This document shows positions 24,740 through 34,275 of a stretch of 64,000 nucleotides of DNA, piece after piece. This DNA comes from Fibrobacterota bacterium (GTDB lineage Bacteria; Fibrobacterota; Chitinivibrionia; Chitinivibrionales; Chitinispirillaceae), in contig JAEZKP010000043.1 in assembly GCA_023436145.1 (NCBI GenBank), positions 38,336-102,335 of the forward strand, written 5' to 3'. A model generated the notes under the pieces. The model ran no database searches. It saw nothing but the letters and a program-made list of their open reading frames with translations, and was not told where the DNA came from. A program made the position numbers and the translations under genes. Each line of letters begins with the position of its first letter. Position 1 is the first letter of the stretch.

Positions 24740-27424
24740 TTATGAGGCATGATTGGCCTTCCTTTTCAAATCAGAAAGTATGTTCAGTGCATCCAGCGGG
24801 GTGAGTCCATCGATATTAAGATTCTGCAACTGCTGCAGTATCTCAGAATGTAATGAATCCATGGCATTGAGTTGTATTCCGGAAAAAAGATCTGTCTGCG
24901 CTTTATTTTCCAGATTGCTTTCATGATGTCTGGCCAGCACCGGTTTATGATCAGGAGTAAGTTCCATGTTCTCCAGATTTGAAAGAATCTCTCTGGCACG
25001 TACAATCACTTTCCTGGGGACCCCTGCCAATCTGGCTACCTGAATACCATATGAATGATCACAGCTTCCAGCTTCAATTTTCCTTAGGAAAATGATCTGA
25101 TCATTCCACTCCCTGACCTTAATGTGCAGATTTCTAAACCGCGGATAAATAAGAGCCATCTCTGCGAGCTCGTGATAATGAGTGGCAAAAAGTGTTCTTC
25201 CCCTTTTACCGTTTGCCTCGTGTAAATATTCTGCCACAGCCCAGGCTATGCTTATGCCATCAAAGGTCGATGTACCTCTGCCAACTTCATCAAGTAATAT
25301 CAGACTGTTATCAGTGGCATTATTTAAAATATTAGCCACTTCGATCATCTCTACCAGAAAAGTACTCTGTCCCCTGGCCAGACGGTCTGAAGCACCCACC
25401 CGGGTGAAGAATTTATCCACAATACCTATCTGAGCAAAACTTGCCGGTACAAATGAACCAATCTGTGCCATGATGGCTATCAGCGCGTTTTGCCGCAAAT
25501 AAGTTGATTTTCCTGCCATATTGGGTCCGGTTATAAGTAAAATCTGTGATTCACTTTTTACCAGTTCTGTATCATTTGGGATAAACTGCTCGACAGTATT
25601 CATTCTTTCGACTACCGGATGACGCCCATCCCTGATTACCAGATCACCGGATTCAGTTAACAAAGGACGACAATACTGGTATTCGGCTGCAATCTTTCCC
25701 AGTGAAATAAAAACATCAAGAGTAGCAACAGCCTCTGCTGCTTTCTGAATCCTGACACATTCACCGGCAATCTCTTTCCGTAAATTAACAAAAATCTGAT
25801 ATTCCAGAGCTGAAAGCCGTTCATCTGCCCCAAGTACTTTTGCTTCCATTTCCTTTAATTCCGGTGTGATGAAACGCTCACCATTAACCAGAGTCTGTTT
25901 TCTTATAAAGTAATCCGGAACAGAGTCAACGTTTGCTTTAGACACTTCGATATAGTAGCCAAATACCTTGTTAAATCCGACTTTAAGTGAAGAGATGCCG
26001 GTTTTTTGTCGCTCGGTTTCCTGGAGTTTTGCGATCCATTGCTTACCGTTTCTGGAAAGGTCTATTATCTGATCCAGCTCTTCAGAAACACCGCTTTTTA
26101 TCATGCCGCCTTCCCGAACGGAAAGAGGAGGGTTTTCCACTATAGTTGACTCTATTTTCAACTGTAAAGTTTCGAATCCTTCCAGAGCACAAAGCAATTC
26201 CTTTATTCGCTGTACAGATGCATTACTAAGTGTTTTAATGATTTTGGGAAAAACAGAAAAAGAGTTTTTCAAAGAGACCATATCCCGTGCATTGGCTCTT
26301 TCAAAACTTATTCTGCTTATCAATCGCTCAATATCAGAAACCCTTCTTAAAAGCAGTTCGGCCTCAGCTCTGCAATAAGCATCTTTCTTAAAATACTCGA
26401 CACAATTAAGTCTTTCTGCAATTGCAGTAATATTTTTCAGAGGATGAGTGATCCATCGTTTGAGAAGACGGGCACCCATTGCAGTACTGGTCTTGTCCAG
26501 TGTTGAAATCAATGTCCCCCCGATATCCTCACTCTGCATAGGCTTGAGAAGCTCCAGGTTTCGGATCGTAGAAGGATCTAATTCTGCAAATTCAGAAACA
26601 TTATAAGGGGAAATGGAAGTGATGTGCTGAAGATCATTTTTTTTCTGCTCCTTCAGGTAGAGAAGCAACGCACCAGCAGCACACACACCTGCTTCAAACC
26701 CTTCAAAACCCAGGCCCTGAATGGATACAATATTAAAATGAGTTTTGATAGCATCAGAAGCATTATCAAAAGAAAATTTCCATCCATCATACCTGGAAAT
26801 AACCACAGACTTAAAGTTTGAGGTCAGTAAAGTTTGTAAAGGGTGATCCTGGATATCTGCCAGAAGAATTTCACTGGGATCAATCCTCACAATTTCTTTT
26901 TCGATTTCTGAAGATAACACCTCTTCCACCTGAAACAAACCAGTGGACAAATCACAAACAGCTACCCCTACCCTATCGTTTTGGCAGTGAAGAGAAACGA
27001 TAAAATTGTTAGCTTTCTCCTCGATAAAGCTGTCCTCAGTTGCGGTTCCGGCTGTGATGACTTCCACTATATCCCGTTTTACTATTCCCTTAGCCTGTTT
27101 AGGATCTTCAGTCTGCTCACAGATAGCGATTTTATAACCGGCTTTAACCAGCCTGTTAGCATAACGCTCAAGTGCATGGAAAGGGAAACCAGCCAGGGGT
27201 GTGTTCTCAGCTCCACCATGATTGCGGCTGGTCAATGTCAATCCCAGAATCTTTGAAGCGATCTTTGCATCCTCATTAAACATTTCATAAAAATCACCCA
27301 TTCTGTACAAAAGCACAGTGTCAGGATTCCGGGATTTTATTTCATTATATTGACGCATCATAGGAGTCGCGTCGTTTCGCACCGGCAGTTCCCTGCCCGC
27401 TTCGGTCTGAGTAGACTGATCCAT
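24740..27424 (-). CDS. mutS: DNA mismatch repair protein MutS
   Basis: 894 residues, full length for MutS. Mismatch-binding domain I has the Phe-x-Glu motif (Phe45, Glu47 in GDFYEMF). Connector, lever and clamp domains follow, then the ATPase with Walker A GPNMAGKST (633-641), ILLDEVGRGTSTFDG (Walker B and signature) and FATHYHEL. The C-terminal tail carries the dimerisation helix. It recognises base mismatches and small loops and recruits MutL, which is not in this window. The ATG lies three bases after the scpB stop, so it is the last gene of scpA-scpB-mutS. Confidence 0.97.
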   Translation of the reverse strand: MDQSTQTEAGRELPVRNDATPMMRQYNEIKSRNPDTVLLYRMGDFYEMFNEDAKIASKILGLTLTSRNHGGAENTPLAGFPFHALERYANRLVKAGYKIAICEQTEDPKQAKGIVKRDIVEVITAGTATEDSFIEEKANNFIVSLHCQNDRVGVAVCDLSTGLFQVEEVLSSEIEKEIVRIDPSEILLADIQDHPLQTLLTSNFKSVVISRYDGWKFSFDNASDAIKTHFNIVSIQGLGFEGFEAGVCAAGALLLYLKEQKKNDLQHITSISPYNVSEFAELDPSTIRNLELLKPMQSEDIGGTLISTLDKTSTAMGARLLKRWITHPLKNITAIAERLNCVEYFKKDAYCRAEAELLLRRVSDIERLISRISFERANARDMVSLKNSFSVFPKIIKTLSNASVQRIKELLCALEGFETLQLKIESTIVENPPLSVREGGMIKSGVSEELDQIIDLSRNGKQWIAKLQETERQKTGISSLKVGFNKVFGYYIEVSKANVDSVPDYFIRKQTLVNGERFITPELKEMEAKVLGADERLSALEYQIFVNLRKEIAGECVRIQKAAEAVATLDVFISLGKIAAEYQYCRPLLTESGDLVIRDGRHPVVERMNTVEQFIPNDTELVKSESQILLITGPNMAGKSTYLRQNALIAIMAQIGSFVPASFAQIGIVDKFFTRVGASDRLARGQSTFLVEMIEVANILNNATDNSLILLDEVGRGTSTFDGISIAWAVAEYLHEANGKRGRTLFATHYHELAEMALIYPRFRNLHIKVREWNDQIIFLRKIEAGSCDHSYGIQVARLAGVPRKVIVRAREILSNLENMELTPDHKPVLARHHESNLENKAQTDLFSGIQLNAMDSLHSEILQQLQNLNIDGLTPLDALNILSDLKRKANHAS

Positions 27425-27427
27425 GGC

Positions 27428-28978
27428 TTACTCTTCTGGCTCCTCTTTTTTCTTTTTACGAATTTTTGAAAAAAAGCTTTTTTTCTGCTGTGCAGATTCT
27501 TCACTTTCCTGAGAAACAGATTTTTGCGGAATAAAGACCTCCAGTGTTTCCTCTTCCTCCTGGACAGGTTTACTTGTCTTTTCCGCACTTTTCTTTTCGA
27601 CAGCTGATCTGGTTGTAGCCACTGATTTGTCTGCTTTGTCAACTACAGCTTCGGATTCCTCATTATGATCCACTGTAATCTCGGCAGTCTCAAACTCCAC
27701 CATGTCCTGAGCAGGAAATGTGTCTACAGTTTTTTCACCGGTTTTTTTTTGTGATGTTTCTGAAGCTCCAACAGGAGAGTTACTGCTGGTATTATTGTTT
27801 TGCTCCGTCTTTTCTTCCGCGGATGCTTCTTTTTCCAGTTCGTCAAAAAAACCATGTATTTCAAAAACAGCAGTAGGCTCAGGGGTGGGAGTGGAATTGT
27901 TTTCCACTGTCTGGCCAGGCAGATCCTGTCCGGTAATTATTTCTGAATCTTTTTCTACTTCATCCTTTGGGGACTCCATCGGATCTTCATTTAAAGTATC
28001 TTTTTTTTGAGCCTCTTCGGTATCTTCAGTGCCACTGAGGTCATGTATTTCAAAAACTGAGGTTGGTTCGGGTGAGAGGGCTGGTTGGGTTTCTACATTT
28101 TCACCACGTTCTGAGATCTCATTCATTTCTGAATCTGAAATAGTACTCTGCGATCCGGGTTGGTCACTGTCTTGAGTATTTTCATTTACAGACTTTTCTG
28201 CGTCTGTCATCTCCTGAGTATTATTTATCTCAAAAACTGCGGTCGGCTCGGGTGAATCAGAAGAAACGCTTTGTGTTTCCTGCGGCTCTGATTCAATCTG
28301 CAGATTTTCCGGATCATCAATAGCAGCATCCGTATTTTCACCGGTCAGTTCTTCAAAAGAAAGATCTTCTATCTTTTCCCGTGCAATTGCCTCAAATTCC
28401 TCTATTCTGGGGAGATCTTCAATTTTATTCAGGCCGAAATATCTGAGAAACTCGTGCGTGGTGCTGTATTGAAGAGGTTTACCTGGTTTGTCACTTCTTC
28501 CAGAAATAGTAACCAGTTTTTTTTCCAGAAGCGTTTTCATAGCCCCATCAGAGACAACTCCCCTGACTGCTTCAATTTCGGCCTTACTGACCGGCTGTTT
28601 ATAAGCAATGACAGCCAGACATTCCAACGCTTGCATGGAGAGTTTTTTTGCTGCCTTTTCTTTGAAAATCTGGCGGACCCAGGGGTGAAAATAAGATACA
28701 GTCCGAAACTGATAACCACCGCCAATTTCCACTATTTCGAACGGATGGCGCTCTTTCTGAAGCTGTACATTTATTTTATCCACCATTTTTCTAATCTGGC
28801 GGGCATCAGGGTTATCCGGAAGAATAGCTTTAATTCTGGCAGCAGGCAAGAGCTCATCAGAGGCAAACAATAATGCCTCCAGAATTCTTAGTGTATCAGC
28901 TGCAACCTCGCCCTGATTAGCTTGCTCCTCCAGCTCCCTTTCAATTTCCATCACATCATCATTTTCCATTGTATTCAT
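27428..28978 (-). CDS. scpB: Segregation and condensation protein ScpB with long repeat-bearing tail
   Basis: 516 residues, against about 180-250 in typical ScpB. Residues about 25-200 are the ScpB tandem winged-helix core (ILEALLFASDELL, VEIGGGYQFRT, ALECLAVIAYKQPVSKAEIEAVRG). The remaining 310 residues are acidic, Ser/Thr/Glu-rich and probably disordered. They contain three near-identical copies of PEPTxVFEI (starting at about 243, 303 and 366, spaced about 60 residues) and a lysine-rich end (KKSFFSKIRKKKKEEPEE). ScpB binds the kleisin ScpA and Smc for chromosome condensation. Smc is not in the window. The repeated element looks like a short binding motif. Confidence 0.92.
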   Translation of the reverse strand: MNTMENDDVMEIERELEEQANQGEVAADTLRILEALLFASDELLPAARIKAILPDNPDARQIRKMVDKINVQLQKERHPFEIVEIGGGYQFRTVSYFHPWVRQIFKEKAAKKLSMQALECLAVIAYKQPVSKAEIEAVRGVVSDGAMKTLLEKKLVTISGRSDKPGKPLQYSTTHEFLRYFGLNKIEDLPRIEEFEAIAREKIEDLSFEELTGENTDAAIDDPENLQIESEPQETQSVSSDSPEPTAVFEINNTQEMTDAEKSVNENTQDSDQPGSQSTISDSEMNEISERGENVETQPALSPEPTSVFEIHDLSGTEDTEEAQKKDTLNEDPMESPKDEVEKDSEIITGQDLPGQTVENNSTPTPEPTAVFEIHGFFDELEKEASAEEKTEQNNNTSSNSPVGASETSQKKTGEKTVDTFPAQDMVEFETAEITVDHNEESEAVVDKADKSVATTRSAVEKKSAEKTSKPVQEEEETLEVFIPQKSVSQESEESAQQKKSFFSKIRKKKKEEPEE

Positions 28979-29023
28979 GAAAACTCCTATGAAACATTAA
29001 GCTTTTTCAAAGGTAGACTATTC

Positions 29024-29815
29024 TTATAAAGCAGTATCGGTGTTATTGTCTTGTTCAACATCGTCCTTAGTCTGTCGTTTTTTCACAAATATAGAACCGA
29101 AATTGGATTCCTGGCGAAAAGAGATCTCCTGCATCTTAGCCAGCTCCAGAATAGCCATAAAAGTCATGACCAGCATGATTTTTCGATAATCTCCGCAAAA
29201 AAGTTCTTCAAAAGGTACTTCATCGTGTTCGGATAAATAAACTAAAACATACTCGATTCGGTCGTCAAGTTTTACCGCATCAACCGCAACCACATGTTTT
29301 AGCTGTTCAGGGGCATTTGCTGCTCGATCGAGTATTCTTTTAAAAGCAGAAAGTATATCAAATACACTGATATTTCCCAGATCAATTTCCTGTTCATCGG
29401 ATAAACTCTCAAAGATTTCTGCTTTCCCTCTGGGAAATGCGCCAAACTGCTCCGCTTCAAAGACTTTCAGTGACTCTGCCGCTTCTTTATATTTTTTATA
29501 TTCAAGAAGCTGCTCGATCAGCTGTTCGCGGTTATAAATGCCATCTTCCTGATCGATCTGTTCATCTTCAGAAGGAGGCAGAAGCTCCCTGGCTTTAAGC
29601 CGGATGAGGGTCGCGGCCATATGTAGATACTCAGAAGCCACATCTATGTTTAAATCCCGCATCAGATCCAGATACTGGATATACTGGAGTGCTACTTCAG
29701 ATACTGAAATATCTACAATGTTAACTTCAGATTTAGTGACCAGATAAAGAAGCAGATCAAGAGGACCTTCAAAAAGATCCAGTCTGACTTCGTATTCCTG
29801 TTGTTTAGCCGGCAC
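29024..29815 (-). CDS. scpA: Segregation and condensation protein ScpA (kleisin)
   Basis: 263 residues. The kleisin N-terminus that binds the Smc neck is clear (YEVRLDLFEGPLDLLLYLV), followed by YLHMAATLIRLKARELLPP and the C-terminal winged helix that binds the Smc head (LVMTFMAILELAKMQEI). It bridges Smc heads with ScpB. The scpB start lies 45 bases downstream. The gene is first in the scpA-scpB-mutS unit and follows the glmS terminator. Confidence 0.95.
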   Translation of the reverse strand: MPAKQQEYEVRLDLFEGPLDLLLYLVTKSEVNIVDISVSEVALQYIQYLDLMRDLNIDVASEYLHMAATLIRLKARELLPPSEDEQIDQEDGIYNREQLIEQLLEYKKYKEAAESLKVFEAEQFGAFPRGKAEIFESLSDEQEIDLGNISVFDILSAFKRILDRAANAPEQLKHVVAVDAVKLDDRIEYVLVYLSEHDEVPFEELFCGDYRKIMLVMTFMAILELAKMQEISFRQESNFGSIFVKKRQTKDDVEQDNNTDTAL

Positions 29816-29841
29816 TCATAGCCTCATATTGCATTGAACGT

Positions 29842-29885
29842 AAAAAAAGAAACAGCACTTTGCAACAGTATCCGTTCAAAGTGCT
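29842..29885 (-). terminator. Intrinsic terminator after glmS
   Basis: Minus-strand hairpin AGCACTTTG (29877-29885 complement) with CAAAGTGCT (29854-29862 complement), followed by GTTTC and a run of seven T. It separates glmS from scpA. Confidence 0.85.
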
Positions 29886-29911
29886 TTGCTTACAGAATAA
29901 AAGAGTGCTAC

Positions 29912-31741
29912 TCACTCAACAGTTACACTTTTGGCCAGATTACGGGGTTGATCGATTTCACAACCTCTTAAAGCGGCGATATGATACGCGAGCAGCTGTA
30001 AAGGTATAACTGAAAGAAGAGGAGTAAGCATCTGGATTGTTCTGGGAATGTAGATCACATGACGTGCATATTTCTCGATATCATGATCTCCTTCATTGGC
30101 AATAGCTATCACGCTGCCACCTCTGGCATTGACTTCCTGAATATTGGAGATTACCTTCTCATAAACACTGTCTTTTAAAGCAAGAATAACCGAAGGCATG
30201 TCTTTATCGATTAATGCTATTGGTCCATGCTTCATCTCCGCGGCCGGATACCCTTCTGCATGAACATAAGAGATCTCCTTGAGCTTGAGAGCCCCTTCCA
30301 GAGCAACCGGAAAATTATAGGAGCGCCCCAGGTAAAGGAAGTTGTTATGCTTGGCGTAGATTTCTGCGATCCTACGAATTGAATCGTTCTGTTTGAGAAT
30401 TTCTTTGACCTGATTTGGGATCTGTTCCAAGGCTCTGGCGATTGTAACTCCATCGCTATGGGAGATTCGACGCATCCGTCCCAACAAAAGGGTTAGAAGC
30501 GCCAGCACTGTCAACTGAGAAGTAAAAGCTTTGGTGGAAGCTACTCCGATCTCCGGCCCGGCATGCAGATAGACTCCACCATGGGTCTCACGAGCTATAC
30601 TGGAGCCTACGGCATTGCAGATTCCCAAAACCGTAGCTCCCTTATGAGCTGCCTCCCTTAGAGCAGCCAACGTGTCAGCGGTTTCACCTGATTGGCTTAT
30701 TACAAAGACCAGAGTATGGGAATCGATAATAGGATTACGGTAACGGAATTCAGAAGCATACTCCACCTCAACCGGGATTCCCGCTATCTCCTCAATCATA
30801 TATTCACCAGTAAGAGCCGCATGCCAGCTGGTACCGCAGGCTACAAAGATCAAACGCTTGATACCCCGTAATTCCTGAAGCACCAGATTAAGCCCATCCA
30901 GACGGGCAGTCCCCTCCTCCACCAGAAGTCTACCACGCATAGCATTTTCAATTGTCTCAGGCTGTTCGAAAATTTCCTTAAGCATAAAATGCTCAAAGCC
31001 ACCTTTAGCTAGTGCGGTAGCGTCCCAATCAAGCATATGTATTTCAGGATTGATCTTTCGGTTATCCAAAGTAGTTGTATTAAACCCTTCAGGTCCCAGC
31101 TCAATAAGGTTGTTATCTTTAAGATAAATGACCTGATTGGTGTGACGGACAATAGCAGATGCATCGGATGCCAGTAAAAGCTCTGATTCTCCTACCCCCA
31201 CTACCAATGGAGACCCTCTTCTTGCACCTACCAGTATCCCAGGATTATCACAGGCAAGTACTGCTATACCGAATGTTCCTTCTACTTCCAGGAGTGCCCG
31301 TCTGACCGATGCAGCCAGATCACCATCGTAGTATTTGCCGATTAACTGAGCCAGTACCTCAGAATCAGTTTCAGAATTGAACTGAACGCCTTCACTGATC
31401 AGCCGTTCTTTGATAGAAGCATAGTTTTCTATTATTCCATTGTGAACTACAGCAATGCGTTTATTTTGATCCATATGGGGATGAGCGTTCAGCATGGAAG
31501 GGGCACCATGAGTAGCCCACCTGGTATGAGCTATACCGGTTAAAAAGCCAGCCTTGATCTGATCTCTGGTAATCTGTTTGAGATTATCTACTTTTCCTTT
31601 ATCCTTGAAAATTGTCAGTCCCTGAGCATCCACCAGTGCGATCCCTGCACTATCATATCCCCGATACTCTAAAGCACTGAGCCCTTCAATCAAAATAGGA
31701 TAAGCATCTCTTCTTCCGATATAACCGACTATTCCACACAT
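29912..31741 (-). CDS. glmS: Glutamine--fructose-6-phosphate aminotransferase GlmS
   Basis: 609 residues, the family's usual length. The N-terminal Ntn glutaminase starts MCGIVGYIG with nucleophile Cys2 and holds HTRWATHG. The C-terminal half has two SIS (sugar isomerase) domains (FVACGTSWHAAL, SQSGETADT, STKAFTSQ) and ends KSVTVE as expected. It makes glucosamine-6-phosphate from fructose-6-phosphate and glutamine, the first committed step to UDP-GlcNAc for peptidoglycan and lipopolysaccharide. AGGAG precedes the ATG. I see no glmS ribozyme in the short upstream region. It is transcribed alone, ending at the hairpin at 29842-29885. Confidence 0.97.
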   Translation of the reverse strand: MCGIVGYIGRRDAYPILIEGLSALEYRGYDSAGIALVDAQGLTIFKDKGKVDNLKQITRDQIKAGFLTGIAHTRWATHGAPSMLNAHPHMDQNKRIAVVHNGIIENYASIKERLISEGVQFNSETDSEVLAQLIGKYYDGDLAASVRRALLEVEGTFGIAVLACDNPGILVGARRGSPLVVGVGESELLLASDASAIVRHTNQVIYLKDNNLIELGPEGFNTTTLDNRKINPEIHMLDWDATALAKGGFEHFMLKEIFEQPETIENAMRGRLLVEEGTARLDGLNLVLQELRGIKRLIFVACGTSWHAALTGEYMIEEIAGIPVEVEYASEFRYRNPIIDSHTLVFVISQSGETADTLAALREAAHKGATVLGICNAVGSSIARETHGGVYLHAGPEIGVASTKAFTSQLTVLALLTLLLGRMRRISHSDGVTIARALEQIPNQVKEILKQNDSIRRIAEIYAKHNNFLYLGRSYNFPVALEGALKLKEISYVHAEGYPAAEMKHGPIALIDKDMPSVILALKDSVYEKVISNIQEVNARGGSVIAIANEGDHDIEKYARHVIYIPRTIQMLTPLLSVIPLQLLAYHIAALRGCEIDQPRNLAKSVTVE

Positions 31742-31963
31742 GTATGACTCCTAAATACCAGATAACGACACTGGTTGAAGCTGATAATATAAAATTATGG
31801 TTCTTTTGGCACAATTATAGAAATTACTGGATTCATTTTTTAAGCGATTCAGATTGTTATATCACCTGATACAAAAGGTTGCCGGATTTAACAAAAGGTT
31901 ATGCCACATTTTACTGTTTAAACCCGACTATGATCAAAAATAGCCATTTGAATTTGGCGGGTG

Positions 31964-32001
31964 CAAGAAAAGGCTACAGAAAATTACTGTAAATAGTAGC
32001 C
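31964..32001 (-). terminator. Probable terminator after YbaK-like gene
   Basis: Minus-strand GGCTAC and GTAGCC pair around an AT-rich loop, followed by TTTTCTT. It lies 35 bases past the stop of the deacylase gene; the stem is short, so confidence is moderate. Confidence 0.5.
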
Positions 32002-32035
32002 ACATTTTATCAAATCTCAAATGCACTCTCTGTAA

Positions 32036-32509
32036 TCACCTTTGTGAATCTTTTATACTGAAAGCTGCAGTTTGCGGCTTTACCAAACGATCAAAGTCTT
32101 TGTAGGATAATCTGACTAATTCACGATGAGAACCGGCATTGAATGCTATCTGTTCATCATCGCTTAAAGGAGTAGAGACATATACTTTCAAATTGAAGAG
32201 GTTTCCGAAAGGAGGCATTGCTCCTGGTTCACAATCTTCAAAAAGCGGTGCATATTCCGACTCACTGGCCAATACCACATTTCTGGCTCCGCTAATTTCC
32301 TGCAAACGTCTCAGATCAACCACATGAGAAGCTGGAAGCACGGTCATGATCATTTCCCCATCCGCCTTCACCATAACCACCTTCGCCATCTGCTGGCCGG
32401 AAATATGAGCAGCTGCAGCGATCTCCTGTGATGTATATGCAACCGAGTGAGTGATGGTCTGATATTTTATCGAATGCTGGTCCAGATACTCTTTTAATCT
32501 TTTCAACAC
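32036..32509 (-). CDS. YbaK/ProX-type aminoacyl-tRNA deacylase domain protein
   Basis: A 157-residue single-domain protein. The family's conserved lysine lies in QMAKVVMVKADG (Lys43), followed by LPASHVVDLRRL and the P-P-F-G loop (GAMPPFGNLF) that forms the editing pocket. Related proteins hydrolyse mischarged tRNAs in trans (for example Cys-, Ala- or Ser-tRNA). The exact specificity cannot be read from the sequence. The length suits a stand-alone editing factor. It stands alone, with glmS downstream. Confidence 0.85.
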   Translation of the reverse strand: MLKRLKEYLDQHSIKYQTITHSVAYTSQEIAAAAHISGQQMAKVVMVKADGEMIMTVLPASHVVDLRRLQEISGARNVVLASESEYAPLFEDCEPGAMPPFGNLFNLKVYVSTPLSDDEQIAFNAGSHRELVRLSYKDFDRLVKPQTAAFSIKDSQR

Positions 32510-32629
32510 GTTTACCCCCTCTGGTAAAAGTATACAGCTATTAATTGCTGCAACTCTTATGCCCTTTGCTCAGCATAAAAAAGAGAGGTACTGGAGAAAC
32601 TCAAAGACAGTTTAGTTAGCCTCATCGTT

Positions 32630-33226
32630 CTACTTAATTACAACCCCATCCTGCCAGTTCACTTCTGTTATAGAAGGCGTCGCACCGCTGGAATAATCAA
32701 AAAAGGATTCTTTCCCATGTTTTTTGCCTTTTTTATAGAAAACCTGATACACAAGTCTCCCCTTCTCATCGTAACCTTTTTCTACCCCATCCTTAAGACC
32801 GGATTTATATAACTCCTCCTTAAGCTTTTTTCCATCAGCAGAAAAAGTGACTTCCATGCCATTTTGAAGATCATTCTGATAATGCATGGTTTTTTTCAGG
32901 TTACCCCGGGTGTCCCAATATGATTCAATTCCGTTTTTTCTTCCGTTCTTATACCAGGTTTCACGAATCCTGGTTCCGTGCGGGTCCCAAAGGGTCTCCA
33001 CTCCCAGCTTTTTGCCATTGTTATAATTTACTTCGAGTTTTTTTACCCCGTTTGGATACCAGATGGTGTATACTCCATGGTATACTGTATCAGTAGCAGT
33101 ATTACTTTGTTTTATAGAAAAGCGATGCTGTCCATCATCGGAGAACTGCTCTACCAGTTTCACACTGCTACATCCAAACAAACTAATAAAAAGTGCCACC
33201 ACCATTTTAGCCATCAACTGCTGCAT
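32630..33226 (-). CDS. MORN-like repeat lipoprotein (YwqK-type repeats)
   Basis: 198 residues preceded by GGGAG. The signal peptide ends at a lipobox LFGC (Cys19). Residues about 48-190 hold six tandem repeats of about 22-25 residues of the form 'G-x-W-x-x-NG-x-K-x-x-E-x-x-Y-x-x-GKK-x-G', the MORN/YwqK-type beta-hairpin repeat. Proteins with these repeats are common in surface lipoproteins of Bacteroidota and Fibrobacterota. Some databases label them toxin-antitoxin proteins, but there is no toxin neighbour to support that here. The role is probably structural or in binding. Confidence 0.78.
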   Translation of the reverse strand: MQQLMAKMVVALFISLFGCSSVKLVEQFSDDGQHRFSIKQSNTATDTVYHGVYTIWYPNGVKKLEVNYNNGKKLGVETLWDPHGTRIRETWYKNGRKNGIESYWDTRGNLKKTMHYQNDLQNGMEVTFSADGKKLKEELYKSGLKDGVEKGYDEKGRLVYQVFYKKGKKHGKESFFDYSSGATPSITEVNWQDGVVIK

Positions 33227-33597
33227 TCTTCACTCCCGCTCCCAAACATTACCTGATTAACCGGATTTTGCAGTACCTTTTCAAATCCACCACTGAGTCA
33301 CAGGACTCGGATGTTAATCAGGTATAAGTATATATTAATCACAGAAATAAGAATAGGTATTTGTTGGCCATATACCTGGAAATCAACCACGGGTGATGGT
33401 GGAGAGAAACAACTTCTTCAAGATTAAAAGTGAGCCAGTAATTCAGCGCTGCATTTTATTATATTCTACATTTATTTACCGGTTTCAAAAACAGTTTTGG
33501 ACTTAAAAAGCTTTAACATTAGTCTGAATTGTAGTATGAATTGATTTTTTTTGCAGATAACCCGTATTTATCAGAGATTATAGATAAACCACCCTTT
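33227..33597. other. Divergent intergenic region with nested palindrome
   Basis: About 370 bases between the MORN lipoprotein (minus) and the yggS operon (plus). It contains a 12-bp perfect inverted repeat, TACCTGATTAAC (33250-33261) and GTTAATCAGGTA (33313-33324), enclosing GAGTC-ACAG-GACTC. The 19 codons before the chosen yggS start are also included. No other gene is seen. Confidence 0.5.
33250..33324. repeat. 75-bp nested inverted repeat
   Basis: Outer arms of 12 bp are perfect complements, and an inner GAGTC/GACTC hairpin sits next to the right arm. There is no T-run, so it is unlikely to be a simple terminator. It could be an operator for the divergent promoters or a small palindromic element. 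Confidence 0.5.
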
Positions 33598-34275
33598 ATG
33601 GAAAATGAATTGAAAAAACGCCTGGAAAGTGTTCAGGAACGCATTTCAAAAGCTTGTGAAAAATCTAACCGCCCGATAGATTCTGTCCGTTTGATAGCGG
33701 TAACCAAGACTCATCCGGCTGAAGTGCTACAGGAACTAGTCGATTTGGGGATAAAAGATCTGGGTGAAAACCGGGTGCAGGAGATAGAGGCGAAAGTACC
33801 CATCCTCAGAGGTGATTTCACCATGCATATGATCGGACATCTTCAAACAAATAAAGTAGCAAAGGTGCTTCCTTATGTAAAATGGATCCAATCCATTGAT
33901 AGAGAGCAGCTGATATCCAAAATCGAGAAGCAATATAAGGGGGATAAAATTAATGCACTTCTTGAGGTAAACACATCCGGTGAAACTTCAAAATCCGGAT
34001 GCGCCCCGCAACAGTGCAGAGCTCTGGCGGAAAGAATTGTCAATAGTCAGGCACTAAGATTTTGTGGTCTTATGACCATAGGACCTCTGGGAGGAACAGA
34101 ATTAGCGATTCGTAAATCATTTTCTCTTTTACGAGAGCTATCCGAGCAATGCAGCGACCTTTCCCCCTCCACACTTGAGTTATCCATGGGCATGAGTAGC
34201 GATTTTGAGTGGGCTATCCAGGAAGGTTCAACTATGGTGCGGATTGGATCACTTCTTCTTGGAGAACGACATTGA
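33598..34275 (+). CDS. yggS: YggS/PLPBP family pyridoxal phosphate homeostasis protein
   Basis: About 225 residues from the ATG at 33598. The frame extends 19 codons upstream to a TTG, but family members begin near 'ELKKRLESVQERI'. The PLP lysine is in LIAVTKTHP (Lys37 from this start). ENRVQEIEAK, HMIGHLQTNK, SIDR and SMGMSSDFEWAI are all present, as is the C-terminal VRIGSLLLGER. It binds PLP without catalysis and helps balance vitamin B6. The TGA stop overlaps the next ATG by one base (TGATG), so it is the first gene of yggS-yggT-divIVA-yggU. Confidence 0.93.
   Translation: MENELKKRLESVQERISKACEKSNRPIDSVRLIAVTKTHPAEVLQELVDLGIKDLGENRVQEIEAKVPILRGDFTMHMIGHLQTNKVAKVLPYVKWIQSIDREQLISKIEKQYKGDKINALLEVNTSGETSKSGCAPQQCRALAERIVNSQALRFCGLMTIGPLGGTELAIRKSFSLLRELSEQCSDLSPSTLELSMGMSSDFEWAIQEGSTMVRIGSLLLGERH

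Noticed and set aside
29912..31990. glmS ribozyme upstream of glmS
   Set aside because: The stretch before the glmS start shows no recognisable ribozyme core, and AGGAG sits directly before the ATG.
32630..33226. Antitoxin of a toxin-antitoxin system (YwqK-type annotation)
   Set aside because: It is an exported lipoprotein with MORN-like repeats and has no toxin gene beside it.
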